A DNA stretch of 64,000 nt, taken from Oxalobacteraceae bacterium. Its GTDB lineage: Bacteria; Pseudomonadota; Gammaproteobacteria; Burkholderiales; Burkholderiaceae_D. The first letter of the stretch is position 1. Each line of letters begins with the position of its first letter. Location: positions 20,781 to 84,780 of the forward strand of contig DPRS01000016.1 of the NCBI GenBank assembly GCA_003537575.1, given 5' to 3'. The translations under genes were made by a program, and so were the position numbers. The notes beneath the pieces are model-generated. The model did not search any database. It saw nothing but the letters and a program-made list of their open reading frames with translations, and was not told the DNA's origin. Below, in pieces: positions 1-8,375 of this stretch.

Positions 1-2
1 TG

Positions 3-275
3 GCCGCCAGGGCGCTGGCCCGCACGCTGGCCGGCACGCCGACCGCGGTCGCCTATCCCGCCATGCCGGTCACGGTAAAGACGCCGGCCTGCGCGGCCGT
101 GCTGTGTCCGCCGCCGCAAGGCCGCAGCGGAACGTGGCAGGAGAGCGTGGGACCGCAGGGCGCCAGGGCAGTGCATTGCTGCGGCGATGGCGGGGAAACG
201 CTCGGCTTCGCCCTGCTCGGTGACGCCGCCGGCGAACGGCAGCAACTGGCGGCGCAGTTGCCGGCCTGGTTATAA
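3..275 (+). CDS. C-terminal end of an FAD/NAD-dependent oxidoreductase (rubredoxin reductase-like), 5' truncated
   Basis: Frame 3 is open from the window edge to TAA at 273-275, about 90 residues. The stretch around VAYPAMPVTVKTPACAA and the later GFALLGDAAGERQQLAAQLP resemble the C-terminal domain of rubredoxin:NAD+ reductases, which transfer electrons from NADH to rubredoxin. The FAD- and NAD-binding parts lie outside the window, so the call rests on the tail alone. It ends 22 bp before the next gene, a spacing that suggests a shared transcript. It could be another pyridine nucleotide-disulfide oxidoreductase. Confidence 0.55.
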   Translation, partial: AARALARTLAGTPTAVAYPAMPVTVKTPACAAVLCPPPQGRSGTWQESVGPQGARAVHCCGDGGETLGFALLGDAAGERQQLAAQLPAWL

Positions 276-297
276 ATCCACAGAGGAGGCAGGCGAG

Positions 298-1095
298 ATG
301 GTGACGTATCTAGGACTGGGCATGATCATCGGCGTGATCCTGGCGCTGACCGGCGCCGGCGGCGGCATTCTGGCGGTTCCCATGCTGGTTTTCGGCGCGC
401 AGCTCGAGATCACGCAGGCGGCTCCGGTCGGCCTGCTGTCGGTAGGCATGGCGGCCCTTCTCGGCGCCGGCATCGCTCTCAGGTCGGGCGCAGTCCGCTA
501 CCGGGCCGCGCTCCTGATCGCCCTGGCCGGCGCGCTGGTATCGCCGTTCGGGGCAGAAATCGCCCGCGCCACCGACACCCGCTGGCTCAGCATGCTGTTC
601 GCCCTGGTGTTGCTGTTCGTCGCCTGGCGCGCGTTTCACCATGGCAGCGCCGCGGCGAAGAGGCGCGCCGCGCCGGCACGCCTGCCGCCATGCGTGCGCG
701 CCGAAGCCGACGGCCGTTTCGTCTGGACTTCTCGGTGCGCCAGGACGCTGGCCGCAGCGGGCGCGATCGCCGGGCTGTTGTCAGGCGTCCTCGGCGTTGG
801 CGGCGGTTTCGTGATGGTGCCCGCGCTGCAGCGCCACACCGATCTCGACATGCAATCGATCGTGCCGACCTCGCTGGCGGTGATTGCCCTGCTCTCGGGC
901 GCCGGGGTGGTCACCAGCGCCTTCGCCGGGCACCTGGACTGGATGGTCGCCATGCCGTTTGCAGCGGGGACGCTGGCAGGGATGATGGCAGGACGGCTGG
1001 CCGCATCGCGCCTGTCCGGTGCGCGCCTGCAGAAGGCCTTCGCACTGGCCGCCGCGGTAGTCGCCGCCGTCATGTTGACGAAAGCTATCGCATGA
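298..1095 (+). CDS. TauE/SafE-family sulfite/organosulfonate exporter
   Basis: A 265-residue, very hydrophobic protein with several membrane helices. The glycine-rich GAGGGILAVPMLV near residues 19-31 and its second-half counterpart GVLGVGGGFVMVPAL mark the two inverted repeats of the TauE/SafE family. These inner-membrane carriers are thought to export sulfite or sulfonates. The ATG at 298 follows GAGGAGG, a good ribosome site, so I prefer it to an upstream in-frame ATG at 187. The next gene encodes a persulfide dioxygenase-like enzyme that produces sulfite. An export partner would fit that, but the substrate is inferred from context. Confidence 0.85.
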   Translation: MVTYLGLGMIIGVILALTGAGGGILAVPMLVFGAQLEITQAAPVGLLSVGMAALLGAGIALRSGAVRYRAALLIALAGALVSPFGAEIARATDTRWLSMLFALVLLFVAWRAFHHGSAAAKRRAAPARLPPCVRAEADGRFVWTSRCARTLAAAGAIAGLLSGVLGVGGGFVMVPALQRHTDLDMQSIVPTSLAVIALLSGAGVVTSAFAGHLDWMVAMPFAAGTLAGMMAGRLAASRLSGARLQKAFALAAAVVAAVMLTKAIA

Positions 1096-1220
1096 ACGCG
1101 CTGCGCACGCGGCCATGCCTATCCGGAAAAATGCAATGAATTCATCCTGCGCGCAGTCCATGGCCCGGTTGCGCGCAGCACATCAACGCCGCCGTGCGGC
1201 ACGGAGTTTGGGAGTTTTTC

Positions 1221-1922
1221 ATGAACATGCAACCGATTCAGCTATTCGACCCCGAATCTTGCACTTTCACTTACATACTGGCTGCCCGCGAGGTTGGCGA
1301 GGCCGTCATCATCGATCCGGTGGACAGGCACTGGGAAAGGGATCTGCAGCAACTGGAGCGGCTGGGCCTGTCGCTGGCCTTCGTGCTGGAGACGCATGCG
1401 CATGCGGACCACGTGACTTCGGCCGGCAAGCTGGCGCGACTGACTGGCGCAAGAACCGCCGTTCCGGGAGGATGCGGCATTGATCCGGCCGACGTGCAGC
1501 TCGAGGATGGCGATATCCTTCGCTTCGGCAAGGAGGTGCAGATCCAGGTCATCCATACCCCAGGCCACACTGCGGGCAGCATGTGCTTCATCTGGCGCGG
1601 CAACGTGTTTACAGGCGATACCCTGCTGATCGACGGCTGCGGCAGAACCGATTTTCAGAGCGGCAGCGCCGAATCGCTGTTTGCAAGCATTACGGACAAA
1701 CTGTTCTCGCTGCCGGACAGCACGCTCGTCTGGCCGGGCCATGACTACATGGGGCGAACGGTGTCGACGATACGCTGGGAACGTGAGCACAACCGGCGCC
1801 TGGCGAACCGTGCCAGGGATGACTTTGTCGCCCTGATGCGGGAGGTTTGCCTGCCGATGCCGAAGATGATCGATGTCGCGGTGCCAGCAAATCGCAATCT
1901 GGGGCTGGACAGAGATATTTGA
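1221..1922 (+). CDS. ETHE1-like persulfide dioxygenase (metallo-beta-lactamase fold)
   Basis: A 233-residue MBL-fold hydrolase. The metal-binding THAHADH lies at residues 58-64, the second metal motif is HTPGHTAG, followed by FTGDTLLIDGCGRTDFQ and a C-terminal IDVAVPANRNLG. GRTDFQSG and the closing PANxxxG are typical of ETHE1 and bacterial persulfide dioxygenases, which oxidise glutathione persulfide to sulfite in the cytoplasm with one Fe(II). The ATG at 1221 lies a few bases after GGGAG, so it is preferred to 1194. Together with the TauE/SafE exporter upstream it makes a plausible sulfide-detoxification pair. A glyoxalase II-like function is less likely. Confidence 0.85.
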   Translation: MNMQPIQLFDPESCTFTYILAAREVGEAVIIDPVDRHWERDLQQLERLGLSLAFVLETHAHADHVTSAGKLARLTGARTAVPGGCGIDPADVQLEDGDILRFGKEVQIQVIHTPGHTAGSMCFIWRGNVFTGDTLLIDGCGRTDFQSGSAESLFASITDKLFSLPDSTLVWPGHDYMGRTVSTIRWEREHNRRLANRARDDFVALMREVCLPMPKMIDVAVPANRNLGLDRDI

Positions 1923-1953
1923 AAAAATGCCAGTCAGCTTGACTGACTGGCAT
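1921..1953 (-). terminator. Rho-independent terminator between the dioxygenase gene and atoE
   Basis: Arms ATGCCAGTCA (1927-1936) and TGACTGGCAT (1944-1953) enclose a 7-base loop. On the minus strand the hairpin is followed by a run of six T, so it fits the end of the leftward atoE transcript. It may serve both converging genes. Confidence 0.65.
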
Positions 1954-2044
1954 GGACTCGATGAGTGGCCTGTGAGGGCATGCGGATTTTGCCGATGCCT
2001 TTGGCAACCAGGCCGGCGCAAGCGCCGCCGGCCGTGCGCCTGTA

Positions 2045-3382
2045 TTACAGGTAGGACGCCGCCAGGATGGCAACCATATAAACGATGCCGATCCAGATGG
2101 CCATGATGACGGTATAGCCCATCACGTCCTTCAGCTTCAGCTTGGACAGCGCCAGCGCCGGCAAGAGCCAGAACGGCTGCACCAGGTCGTTCCATGCATT
2201 ACCCAGCATTACCGACATCGAGGTGTTGGCGATCGAGCTGCCGAGCTCCTTGGCTGCATCGATCATGAACGGACCTTGCAAGACCCAGTGGCCGCCGCCC
2301 GAGGGCGCAAAGAAATTGATCACGAACGAACTGACCAGGCCCCAGAAGGGCAGCGATTCCGCGGTCGAAAAGTTGGTGAATACCTGCGAAATGGTGGTCA
2401 CCAGGCCCGAGCCATCCATGATCGCCATGATGCCGGCATAGAACGGGAATTGCAGGATGATGCCGCCGATGGTCTTGATGCCTTCGTTGAGCCTCTCGAC
2501 GTAAGCGATCGGCGTGCGCAGCACGAGAATGCCGAGGAACAGGATGATGAAGTTGATGATGTTGAGGTCGAGCGTGCCGCCCTTGATGAAATGGCTGACC
2601 ACGTAGACGAGGCCACACACGCCGATCAATGCGCTGATGATGCGGCTGTTGTTCAGCTTGTGCGCGAGCGTGCCGGTTTCGAGCAGGCTGTCGCCTTTCG
2701 GGCCGCTCTTGCGTTCCACCTGGTCGATGGCAGGATCGACCTCGATTACGGTCTCGCCCTTTTTCGGATGCAGCCATGCGTTGAGCAAGGGCAGCGTGAT
2801 CAGCACGACCAGCGAGGTGAGCAGCATGGGCGCCGAGAAAATGGTTTCGCTCAGGGGAACGATGCCCATTTGCGCTTCCATCGGATGGCCCTTGGTCGAG
2901 ATCAGCACCGGGATGCTGGCCGACAGACCCAGGCCGTACATGGTGAAGCCGCTATAGGCCGCTGCAATGATGAGCGGGTAATGCACGCCCTTGACGCGCA
3001 GCGCCAGTTTCTTGGCAATCACGCCGCCGATCACTAGGCCAAAGCCCCAGTTCAGGTAGCTGCCGATGCAGCCTACCAGGGTGGCGACGATGATCGCCGT
3101 GGTCGGCCGGTGCACCTTGTCGACGATCTTGTTCAGGAAGCGGTCGGTGACGGGCGCCGTTGCCAGCACATAACCCGCCGCAAGAATCACCGCCATCTGG
3201 GTCGTAAACGCCAGCAGGCTCCAGAAGCCCTTGCCCCAGAAGTGAACGACGCTTGACGGCGCCTTGCCTTCGACCAGCACGGCCAGCACCATCGTCAGCA
3301 AAGTCAGGGCGATGGCGAATACGAACGGATCAGGCAGGTAGCGCCGCATCAGTTCAGTAAAAAAATTGGCAAGCTTGGTCAT
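2045..3382 (-). CDS. atoE: Short-chain fatty acid transporter, AtoE family
   Basis: A 445-residue polytopic membrane protein that begins MTKLANFFTELMRRYLPDPF and continues with about a dozen hydrophobic helices. Recognisable family segments are GKGFWSLLAFTTQMAVILAA, SYLNWGFGLVIGG, FFAPSGGGHWVLQGPF and the closing MAIWIGIVYM. AtoE-type carriers take up short-chain fatty acids such as acetoacetate or butyrate, probably with a cation. The ATG follows GGAGAGACAGGC, a good ribosome site. No ato catabolic genes are adjacent, so the substrate is known only at family level. Length is normal for the family. Confidence 0.9.
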   Translation of the reverse strand: MTKLANFFTELMRRYLPDPFVFAIALTLLTMVLAVLVEGKAPSSVVHFWGKGFWSLLAFTTQMAVILAAGYVLATAPVTDRFLNKIVDKVHRPTTAIIVATLVGCIGSYLNWGFGLVIGGVIAKKLALRVKGVHYPLIIAAAYSGFTMYGLGLSASIPVLISTKGHPMEAQMGIVPLSETIFSAPMLLTSLVVLITLPLLNAWLHPKKGETVIEVDPAIDQVERKSGPKGDSLLETGTLAHKLNNSRIISALIGVCGLVYVVSHFIKGGTLDLNIINFIILFLGILVLRTPIAYVERLNEGIKTIGGIILQFPFYAGIMAIMDGSGLVTTISQVFTNFSTAESLPFWGLVSSFVINFFAPSGGGHWVLQGPFMIDAAKELGSSIANTSMSVMLGNAWNDLVQPFWLLPALALSKLKLKDVMGYTVIMAIWIGIVYMVAILAASYL

Positions 3383-3831
3383 GCCTGTCTCTCCTATCCA
3401 GATAGCTTGTATAAGTTGTCAATAGCTCGCGATGCAATAGCAAAGTCCGGCAGAGAATCTTTTTGCCGGGGCACGAGATACCATAATGAGGTGGGTAAGA
3501 CGTGAAGCAGCGAGGGGCGGGGCGCCGCTTGGTAAATCGGCCGGAATGGCCGGCATGCCAACTGCGGCTGCACTTCGATGAAGCTCGAGGATGGGGGGCT
3601 CTTCGGGATTCAGGCGACTGCTGTTGCCAGTGCCAATCGTTGCCGGTTGGCCCGCGTATTCAATGTCATATCCAGTGCGCAAGCTGCGACCGGAACGTCA
3701 TGTCGACGCAAGAATCGCCTACCATTGCACCTCGAATTCGTTCGCGTATAGAACTAAAGTTCGATACTCGAACGACCGGATGGTAATCTTAGTGGTTGCC
3801 CGGTGTCAAGCATGCAAATTTGATAAGCTTT
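3383..3831. other. Intergenic region without a convincing gene
   Basis: About 450 bp between the start of atoE and the end of the DUF2325 gene, both on the minus strand. Short open frames exist on both strands, but none has a good ribosome site or a recognisable product. It presumably carries the atoE promoter; no clear regulator site was seen. Confidence 0.5.
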
Positions 3832-5061
3832 TTAATGATTGCTTGCCGCAGCCTCTGCCAGGCTTCTCGCCAATCCTGATGCGCTTGGATTTTCAACGAA
3901 TACGCAGCGCTTTCCCGTACGCTTGCAGAAATCCTTGACGCGCCAATAGGCATGATGGCTGATGCAGCCGGTCTGGCAGATCACCAGATCGGCGGCGGCC
4001 AGGTTGGCATCGAGCTGATTGACGTTATCTTCCAGGCCGCCGTCGTGATGCGAGAAGTGTCCGCCGGTACGTTCAATCAGCTTGCGATAGATGGCGATGC
4101 TGCCGCTGCGGCCGCCGACACATAACACGGTCTTTTCTTCGAGAACAGGCGGGCTCGTTGTGGCTACCGACATTTCAGATTCCGTTCCAGTGCCTGATTT
4201 TGTTCCGGAGGCTTGTGCAAGCGCCGATTGCGCCAGTTGCATCGCTTGTTCAAGCTGCTGGCGAAGCAGCGCCGATTGGCGCTCCAATGCTTGCTGGCGC
4301 CCGGTCATTTCAGCGATGCGCCGGGTGAGGCGGTGGCGCGATTCAAGCCCGGGAACCGCGGCGGCCAATTCGCTCAGTTCAGACTGGAGCGAAGCGATGA
4401 GCGTGTCCTTGCCGATGCATTCGGCGCGGGCGCGCATCAGCATTGCATGGAGATTTTCCTGTTCGGCGGATTTTTCAGACAGGGCCCTGGCACTGCGTTG
4501 CCGAACCGATTCCAGCTCCTGGGCAAGTGCGTTCTTTTCCTTTTGCAGCTCCTGGAATTTGCGCAAATCCACGCGTGCGCTGGCGCCTGCCTGATGCTGG
4601 AGCATATGCATGTCACGGCAGATTTCTTCTTCCAGTTCAGGCGTGCAGCGGGGATGCGCCAGCCCTGCCCACAAAGCGCCGGCGACATCGCCATCGCTTA
4701 CTGCGACCTGCCAGAGCTTCCTGACATCTGCCGTGGTCTTGGCCGTCTTGAAACGAGCAATGACTTGGGCATAGCGGCGGTCGAGCTCATGCTGCAGCGA
4801 CTCCGAGAGCCGATTGCGGGTTGCGCATTCGTTTACCGACAGAATATGCAGCTCATAATCAGGTGCGTATGCCGCCGACAAATACACTTTGCCGATGAGC
4901 TTGCGTAAAGCTGCCAAGGGCAAGCAGACGCCGATGATCGGGCAATGGGTATGCCCATTCAAATCCCAGATGCGCTTGCGGCGCGATCCCCATTTGCTCA
5001 GCGGGAGATTCTTCTCTATGAAATTCACCAGGGATGGAGATTTCGTGTCTTCCATGCACAT
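3832..5061 (-). CDS. DUF2325 domain protein
   Basis: A protein of about 409 residues. The middle (roughly 170-290) is Glu/Gln/Leu-rich and probably a coiled coil. The last ~95 residues, starting VLCVGGRSGSIAIYRKLIE and including LVICQTGCISHHAYWRVKDF and CVFVENPSASG, match the DUF2325 domain, a Rossmann-like fold of unknown function. I chose the ATG at 5061, preceded by AAAAAGG, over an upstream TTG at 5079. A small gene lies 77 bp upstream on the same strand, and a Fur-like box lies upstream of that, so iron-responsive expression of the pair is plausible. Confidence 0.82.
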   Translation of the reverse strand: MCMEDTKSPSLVNFIEKNLPLSKWGSRRKRIWDLNGHTHCPIIGVCLPLAALRKLIGKVYLSAAYAPDYELHILSVNECATRNRLSESLQHELDRRYAQVIARFKTAKTTADVRKLWQVAVSDGDVAGALWAGLAHPRCTPELEEEICRDMHMLQHQAGASARVDLRKFQELQKEKNALAQELESVRQRSARALSEKSAEQENLHAMLMRARAECIGKDTLIASLQSELSELAAAVPGLESRHRLTRRIAEMTGRQQALERQSALLRQQLEQAMQLAQSALAQASGTKSGTGTESEMSVATTSPPVLEEKTVLCVGGRSGSIAIYRKLIERTGGHFSHHDGGLEDNVNQLDANLAAADLVICQTGCISHHAYWRVKDFCKRTGKRCVFVENPSASGLARSLAEAAASNH

Positions 5062-5138
5062 ATCAATCGCCTTTTTCAATTAGCTTCCAGCAGAACCAGT
5101 TACGATTGGTCCAGGCCCGGAGGTGACGCGCAAGAACG

Positions 5139-5462
5139 TCAGAGCGGTTGTCTGGCAGAGAACAATTGTGCAAGGAAGCCAGGCTTTTCAGGCGGAGGAG
5201 GAAGTGCGCGATCCACCACCATGGCCCATTGCTCGGAGAGCTGCAGGCAGGTCGCGCGCAAGACGGGAGCCAGATCGGACCGCTCAGCGAGCACTTGCAA
5301 ATGCCGTTCAATCACGGCAGCCAGCTTGACGCATGGCGTCGCGTCAAGGCTCTGGTTGATATATTGCGACATCAGGTGAAGCACGGCCGAAACCAGAAGC
5401 TCGGGACGTGCAGGCGTATCGGTTGACTTGAAAAATGTTGTATCCATGGTTGCGTAGGCCAT
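5139..5462 (-). CDS. Small conserved hypothetical protein upstream of the DUF2325 gene
   Basis: A 107-residue soluble protein with no domain that I recognise. The centre is helical and leucine-rich (AAVIERHLQVLAERSDLAP, then LSEQWAMVVDRAL). The ATG at 5462 lies five bases after AAGGAG, which decides the start. It precedes the DUF2325 gene in the same direction with a gap under 80 bp, so they probably form an operon. A Fur-like palindrome lies about 120 bp upstream. Function is unknown; a partner or regulator of the DUF2325 protein in iron-dependent physiology is only a guess. Confidence 0.65.
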   Translation of the reverse strand: MAYATMDTTFFKSTDTPARPELLVSAVLHLMSQYINQSLDATPCVKLAAVIERHLQVLAERSDLAPVLRATCLQLSEQWAMVVDRALPPPPEKPGFLAQLFSARQPL

Positions 5463-5580
5463 TGCCACTCCTTGTATTGTTGGCTGGGCTGGCTAACGCA
5501 TCTTTTTTCAGATGGCGTATTGGCTGGCTGGTTTCTAGAAAATCAAATCCGAATATTGTCGGCTTGATTAAGGGATTTAT

Positions 5581-5595
5581 TGAGAATGATTCTCA
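5581..5595. promoter_or_regulatory. Fur-like box
   Basis: TGAGAATGATTCTCA is a perfect palindrome apart from its central base and closely resembles the GATAATGATAATCATTATC consensus bound by the ferric uptake regulator. It sits in an AT-rich stretch about 120 bp upstream of the small gene and DUF2325 pair. No other intact gene starts nearby. Confidence 0.6.
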
Positions 5596-5689
5596 TTTAT
5601 ATTATTGGATGTTTTGGTTGAGAGTCAACTACTTTTTGTCTTCATGCTCTGGAAAAGATCCAGGTTGTTTTGTGTTTTTGCAAGGTGGC

Positions 5690-5796
5690 GTAGTCAGCGT
5701 GGCAACGGGGTATGGCTGAGTTCTGATTTTCACTCAGCCGGGTCGAAAAGACTCTGCTGGAACCAGGATTGATCACTTCGCCGCCGCCAGCGGCCA
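5690..5796 (+). pseudogene. Relic of an AbiEii-type toxin gene with a large internal deletion
   Basis: About 105 bp align closely with two separate parts of the intact AbiEii gene at 12633-13709. Bases 5690-5742 match 12611-12662: the end of the antitoxin gene, the toxin start codon and its first codons, MAES then FSLSRD-like. Bases 5743-5796 match 13441-13495, the segment coding EKDAAGARIDYFAAASGQ. The roughly 780 bp between these parts is absent and the junction is clean. This is the scar of a second AbiE module, diverged by several substitutions and no longer coding. Confidence 0.75.
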
Positions 5797-5903
5797 GATT
5801 CCTTGGGCTTGCTTTTGGTAATCTTATGCGGTCGGCATCGAGCCCATGCGCAGTCCGACCTGGCTGTCGCGACGAAGTCAGGCTGATTCGTTTTCGCTTC
5901 CAG

Positions 5904-7586
5904 TCAAGGCGGAGAAAAGTCGCTGCCATTTGCTGCAGCAATACCCGGTAGGAGGGGCCGCGCCTTGTCCGCGCCGGCTCCATCCGGCTGTGCCGCCTGC
6001 CTGCCGCCATTGCCAAGTCGCCCTTGGACAAGGTAATGGCAACTGCGCCAGATATGGCTGCCGATGCGTTCCATCCAGCGGAAGGCGTCCGTCGTCTGCA
6101 GCACCTGCGAGGCATTGTCACCATCGGCGCTTCCCTGCAGCACGTCGTGCCGCATCTGGCGCGACAGGCTGGCCAGCAGGAGCGCGTCGCCTTCCAGCCG
6201 TTCCAGCCAGTCCTCGGGTTGTGAGCCAGCCAGGCCGGCGCGCGCCAGCCGCAGGATCTCTGCAATCTGCTCCATCGCCGTGCGGTATACCGGGTTGGCG
6301 AAATCAACCTGGGTCTGTGCGAAATTGCTTAGCCGCAGGTGCAGGCGCAGCATGTGATCGACGGCGTGCAGTTGCGACACGCGCTGCGCCGACAGGGCGC
6401 GATCGCTGGCCTGCAGCTGGATGCGCGCCACGAATTCGAAACTGCGGTCCAGTGCATGCTTTGCCTGCGCCAGGTCTTGTTGCATGGCGTTGTGATCCGG
6501 CGCTGCCAGGATCCCGTCGAACACATACAGAAGCTTGTGCAGTACATCGTTCAGGGTGCGCTGCGAAGCTTCCAGCGCGACTGCAGGGATGCCCAGCAGG
6601 CTGGCGTCGAGATGGCGCGCCAGATCTTCGCCGCGTTCCGGCAGCAGGCGCTCGACAATGCGCGCCAGATGCGATGTCAGCGGCAGGAACAGGAGCACGC
6701 CGGCACCGATGAAGATGCTGTGAAAGGCTGCCAGGCTCAGCGCGCCCGGTGTCAGTCCCGCATGCTGTTCGAGCAGGCCGATGATCCAGGTCAGCACCGG
6801 CAGCATGACGATAGCGATCAGGCCGGCGGCAAGATTGAACAGGATATGTGCCAGCGCAGTGCGCTTGGCATAGAGAGTCCCGCCGATGGTCACCAGCGCC
6901 CCGGTCAGGGTAGTGCCGATGGAGGCGCCCACCACCATTGCTGCCGCCTGGTCAAAATTGATGGCCTGTGCGTGCAGGGCGGTCAGGGTGGTGGCAATGG
7001 CGGCAGTGGACGACTGCAGCACGGCGGTCAGAACGACACCCGCCAGCATGATCGCTACGCGCGCGCCGAAGCCCTCCGCCGGCAGGCGCGCCAGGCTGAA
7101 TTCGTCCGACAGCGCGCGCATGGCATCCTGCAGCATATTAAGGCCCAGGAACAGCAGGCCGAAGCCGGCCAGCGCCATGCCCAGCTCGGCCCAGCGGCCG
7201 CGCGTCAGCAGCTTCATGAAGGCGCCGATGCCGACCAGCGGCAAAGTATAGAAACCGAGATTGATCTTGAGCCCGAGCCCGGCCACGATCCAGCCGGTGG
7301 CGGTATTGCCCAGGCTGGCGCCGATCACCACGCCGATGGCCTGGGAAAAGCTGATGAGGCCGGCGCTGACGAAGCCGATCAGCGTGACTGTCGTGGCGGT
7401 GGACGATTGCGCCAGCGCCGTGACCAGGGCGCCGGACAGGAAAGACTTGTAGGGCGTGCCGGTGAAGCGCACCAGCGCCTTGCGCAGCGCGCCGCCGGCA
7501 AAACCCACGAGGCCGCTGGAGAGCAGCATCATGCCCACCAGGAAAAGCCCGATACCGCCGATGAGGGGGAAGAGGATTTCTTTCAT
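5904..7586 (-). CDS. Na+/phosphate cotransporter family protein with C-terminal PhoU-like domain
   Basis: A 560-residue protein. The first ~310 residues are membrane-embedded and contain the two QSST repeats of the Na/Pi cotransporter family (ALAQSSTATTVTLIGFV near 60 and VLQSSTAAIATTLTAL near 190). The remaining ~240 residues are helical and hydrophilic and look PhoU-like. Members take up phosphate by sodium symport, and the PhoU-like part probably regulates them. Length and architecture are normal. The gene ends about 110 bp from the AbiEii relic. It appears to be core chromosome, marking the left edge of the accessory region. Confidence 0.92.
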   Translation of the reverse strand: MKEILFPLIGGIGLFLVGMMLLSSGLVGFAGGALRKALVRFTGTPYKSFLSGALVTALAQSSTATTVTLIGFVSAGLISFSQAIGVVIGASLGNTATGWIVAGLGLKINLGFYTLPLVGIGAFMKLLTRGRWAELGMALAGFGLLFLGLNMLQDAMRALSDEFSLARLPAEGFGARVAIMLAGVVLTAVLQSSTAAIATTLTALHAQAINFDQAAAMVVGASIGTTLTGALVTIGGTLYAKRTALAHILFNLAAGLIAIVMLPVLTWIIGLLEQHAGLTPGALSLAAFHSIFIGAGVLLFLPLTSHLARIVERLLPERGEDLARHLDASLLGIPAVALEASQRTLNDVLHKLLYVFDGILAAPDHNAMQQDLAQAKHALDRSFEFVARIQLQASDRALSAQRVSQLHAVDHMLRLHLRLSNFAQTQVDFANPVYRTAMEQIAEILRLARAGLAGSQPEDWLERLEGDALLLASLSRQMRHDVLQGSADGDNASQVLQTTDAFRWMERIGSHIWRSCHYLVQGRLGNGGRQAAQPDGAGADKARPLLPGIAAANGSDFSPP

Positions 7587-7798
7587 TGCGCGCCGCTGAT
7601 TTTGTTTGCTCTCAGCAACGTATGGTAAGGCTTATTGGGGGGCGTGGCTATGGTGGTGGCAGTGGGTGTGGCAGGACTGATCCTGGTTGGCGGGTAGGGG
7701 CTGGGAATCTCCCGGTCTTCGCGCTTGCAAGCGTGAAGCCGCTCAGGCAGCGGCGAGCAGTGCTCGCCAAATGCTGTGCCATGCGCCTGGTAAGGTGA

Positions 7799-7882
7799 TC
7801 GCTGGATGCGCCCCCGGCCCCCAATCCCGGGCTTGAGCGGCTCATGGCCGTGAAGGCGCCGTGGAGCACTGACGCGGCATGA
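7799..7882 (+). pseudogene. Surviving 3' end of a DUF1778 (TacA-like) antitoxin gene
   Basis: In frame with TGA at 7880-7882, the reading after an upstream stop at 7796 is SLDAPPAPNPGLERLMAVKAPW followed by five more residues. This has the form of the C-terminal, toxin-neutralising tail of DUF1778 antitoxins. Its stop overlaps the TacT start as ATGA, the usual arrangement of this operon. No ribbon-helix-helix domain is visible in any upstream frame, so the DNA-binding part is lost. There is no start codon with a ribosome site, so expression is unlikely. Confidence 0.65.
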
Positions 7883-8373
7883 GCTTGCAGCTGAGCGCGC
7901 CACAACCCCTCGCTGCCACTCATCTCCTGGATGAATTCGCCTGCGGAGAAGCCAGCCTCGACAATTGGCTCAAGCGACGGGCGCTATCCAATCAATTGAG
8001 CGAGGCCAGCCGCACATTCGTCGTTACCGATCAGGAGGGACGCGTTTTTGGCTACTACGCGATGGCGGCAGGAGCGGTCTCGCACCAGATGGCGACGAGC
8101 GGCGCGCGACGCAACATGCCCGACCCCATCCCGGTGATAGTATTGGCACGGCTGGCGATTGACCATCATGCCCAGGGCATCAGGCTTGGCGCCGCCCTGC
8201 TTCAGGACGCTGTCAACCGGGCTGTGGCCGTGTCACAGAACGCGGGTGTGCGGGCCTTGCTCGTTCATGCGCTCCACGACCGGGCCAAGCAGTTTTACGA
8301 GCACTACGGCTTTCAGGAATCGCCACAGCACCCGATGACGCTGATGCTGCGGCTGAATACCGTCAAGGCTTGA
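7879..8373 (+). CDS. GNAT-family acetyltransferase toxin, TacT/AtaT-like
   Basis: A 164-residue GNAT protein. The opening pattern HLLDEFACGEASLDNWL with later FVVTDQEGRVFGYYAM and VIVLARLAIDHHAQGIRLG is characteristic of type II toxins that acetylate aminoacyl-tRNA and block translation. RLAIDHHAQGIRLGAALL is the acetyl-CoA-binding motif, and the C-terminal FYEHYGFQESP carries the usual tyrosine. The start overlaps the stop of a truncated antitoxin as ATGA. With its antitoxin reduced to a tail, the toxin must be inactive, silent, or neutralised in trans; the sequence does not show which. Confidence 0.85.
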   Translation: MSLQLSAPQPLAATHLLDEFACGEASLDNWLKRRALSNQLSEASRTFVVTDQEGRVFGYYAMAAGAVSHQMATSGARRNMPDPIPVIVLARLAIDHHAQGIRLGAALLQDAVNRAVAVSQNAGVRALLVHALHDRAKQFYEHYGFQESPQHPMTLMLRLNTVKA

Positions 8374-8375
8374 GA

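Noticed and set aside
1242..2195. 317-codon minus-strand frame
   Set aside because: It is antisense to the dioxygenase gene and crosses the terminator and the end of atoE; no recognisable protein features.
6339..7628. 429-codon plus-strand frame
   Set aside because: Antisense shadow of the Na+/phosphate symporter, rich in Gln/His/Arg.
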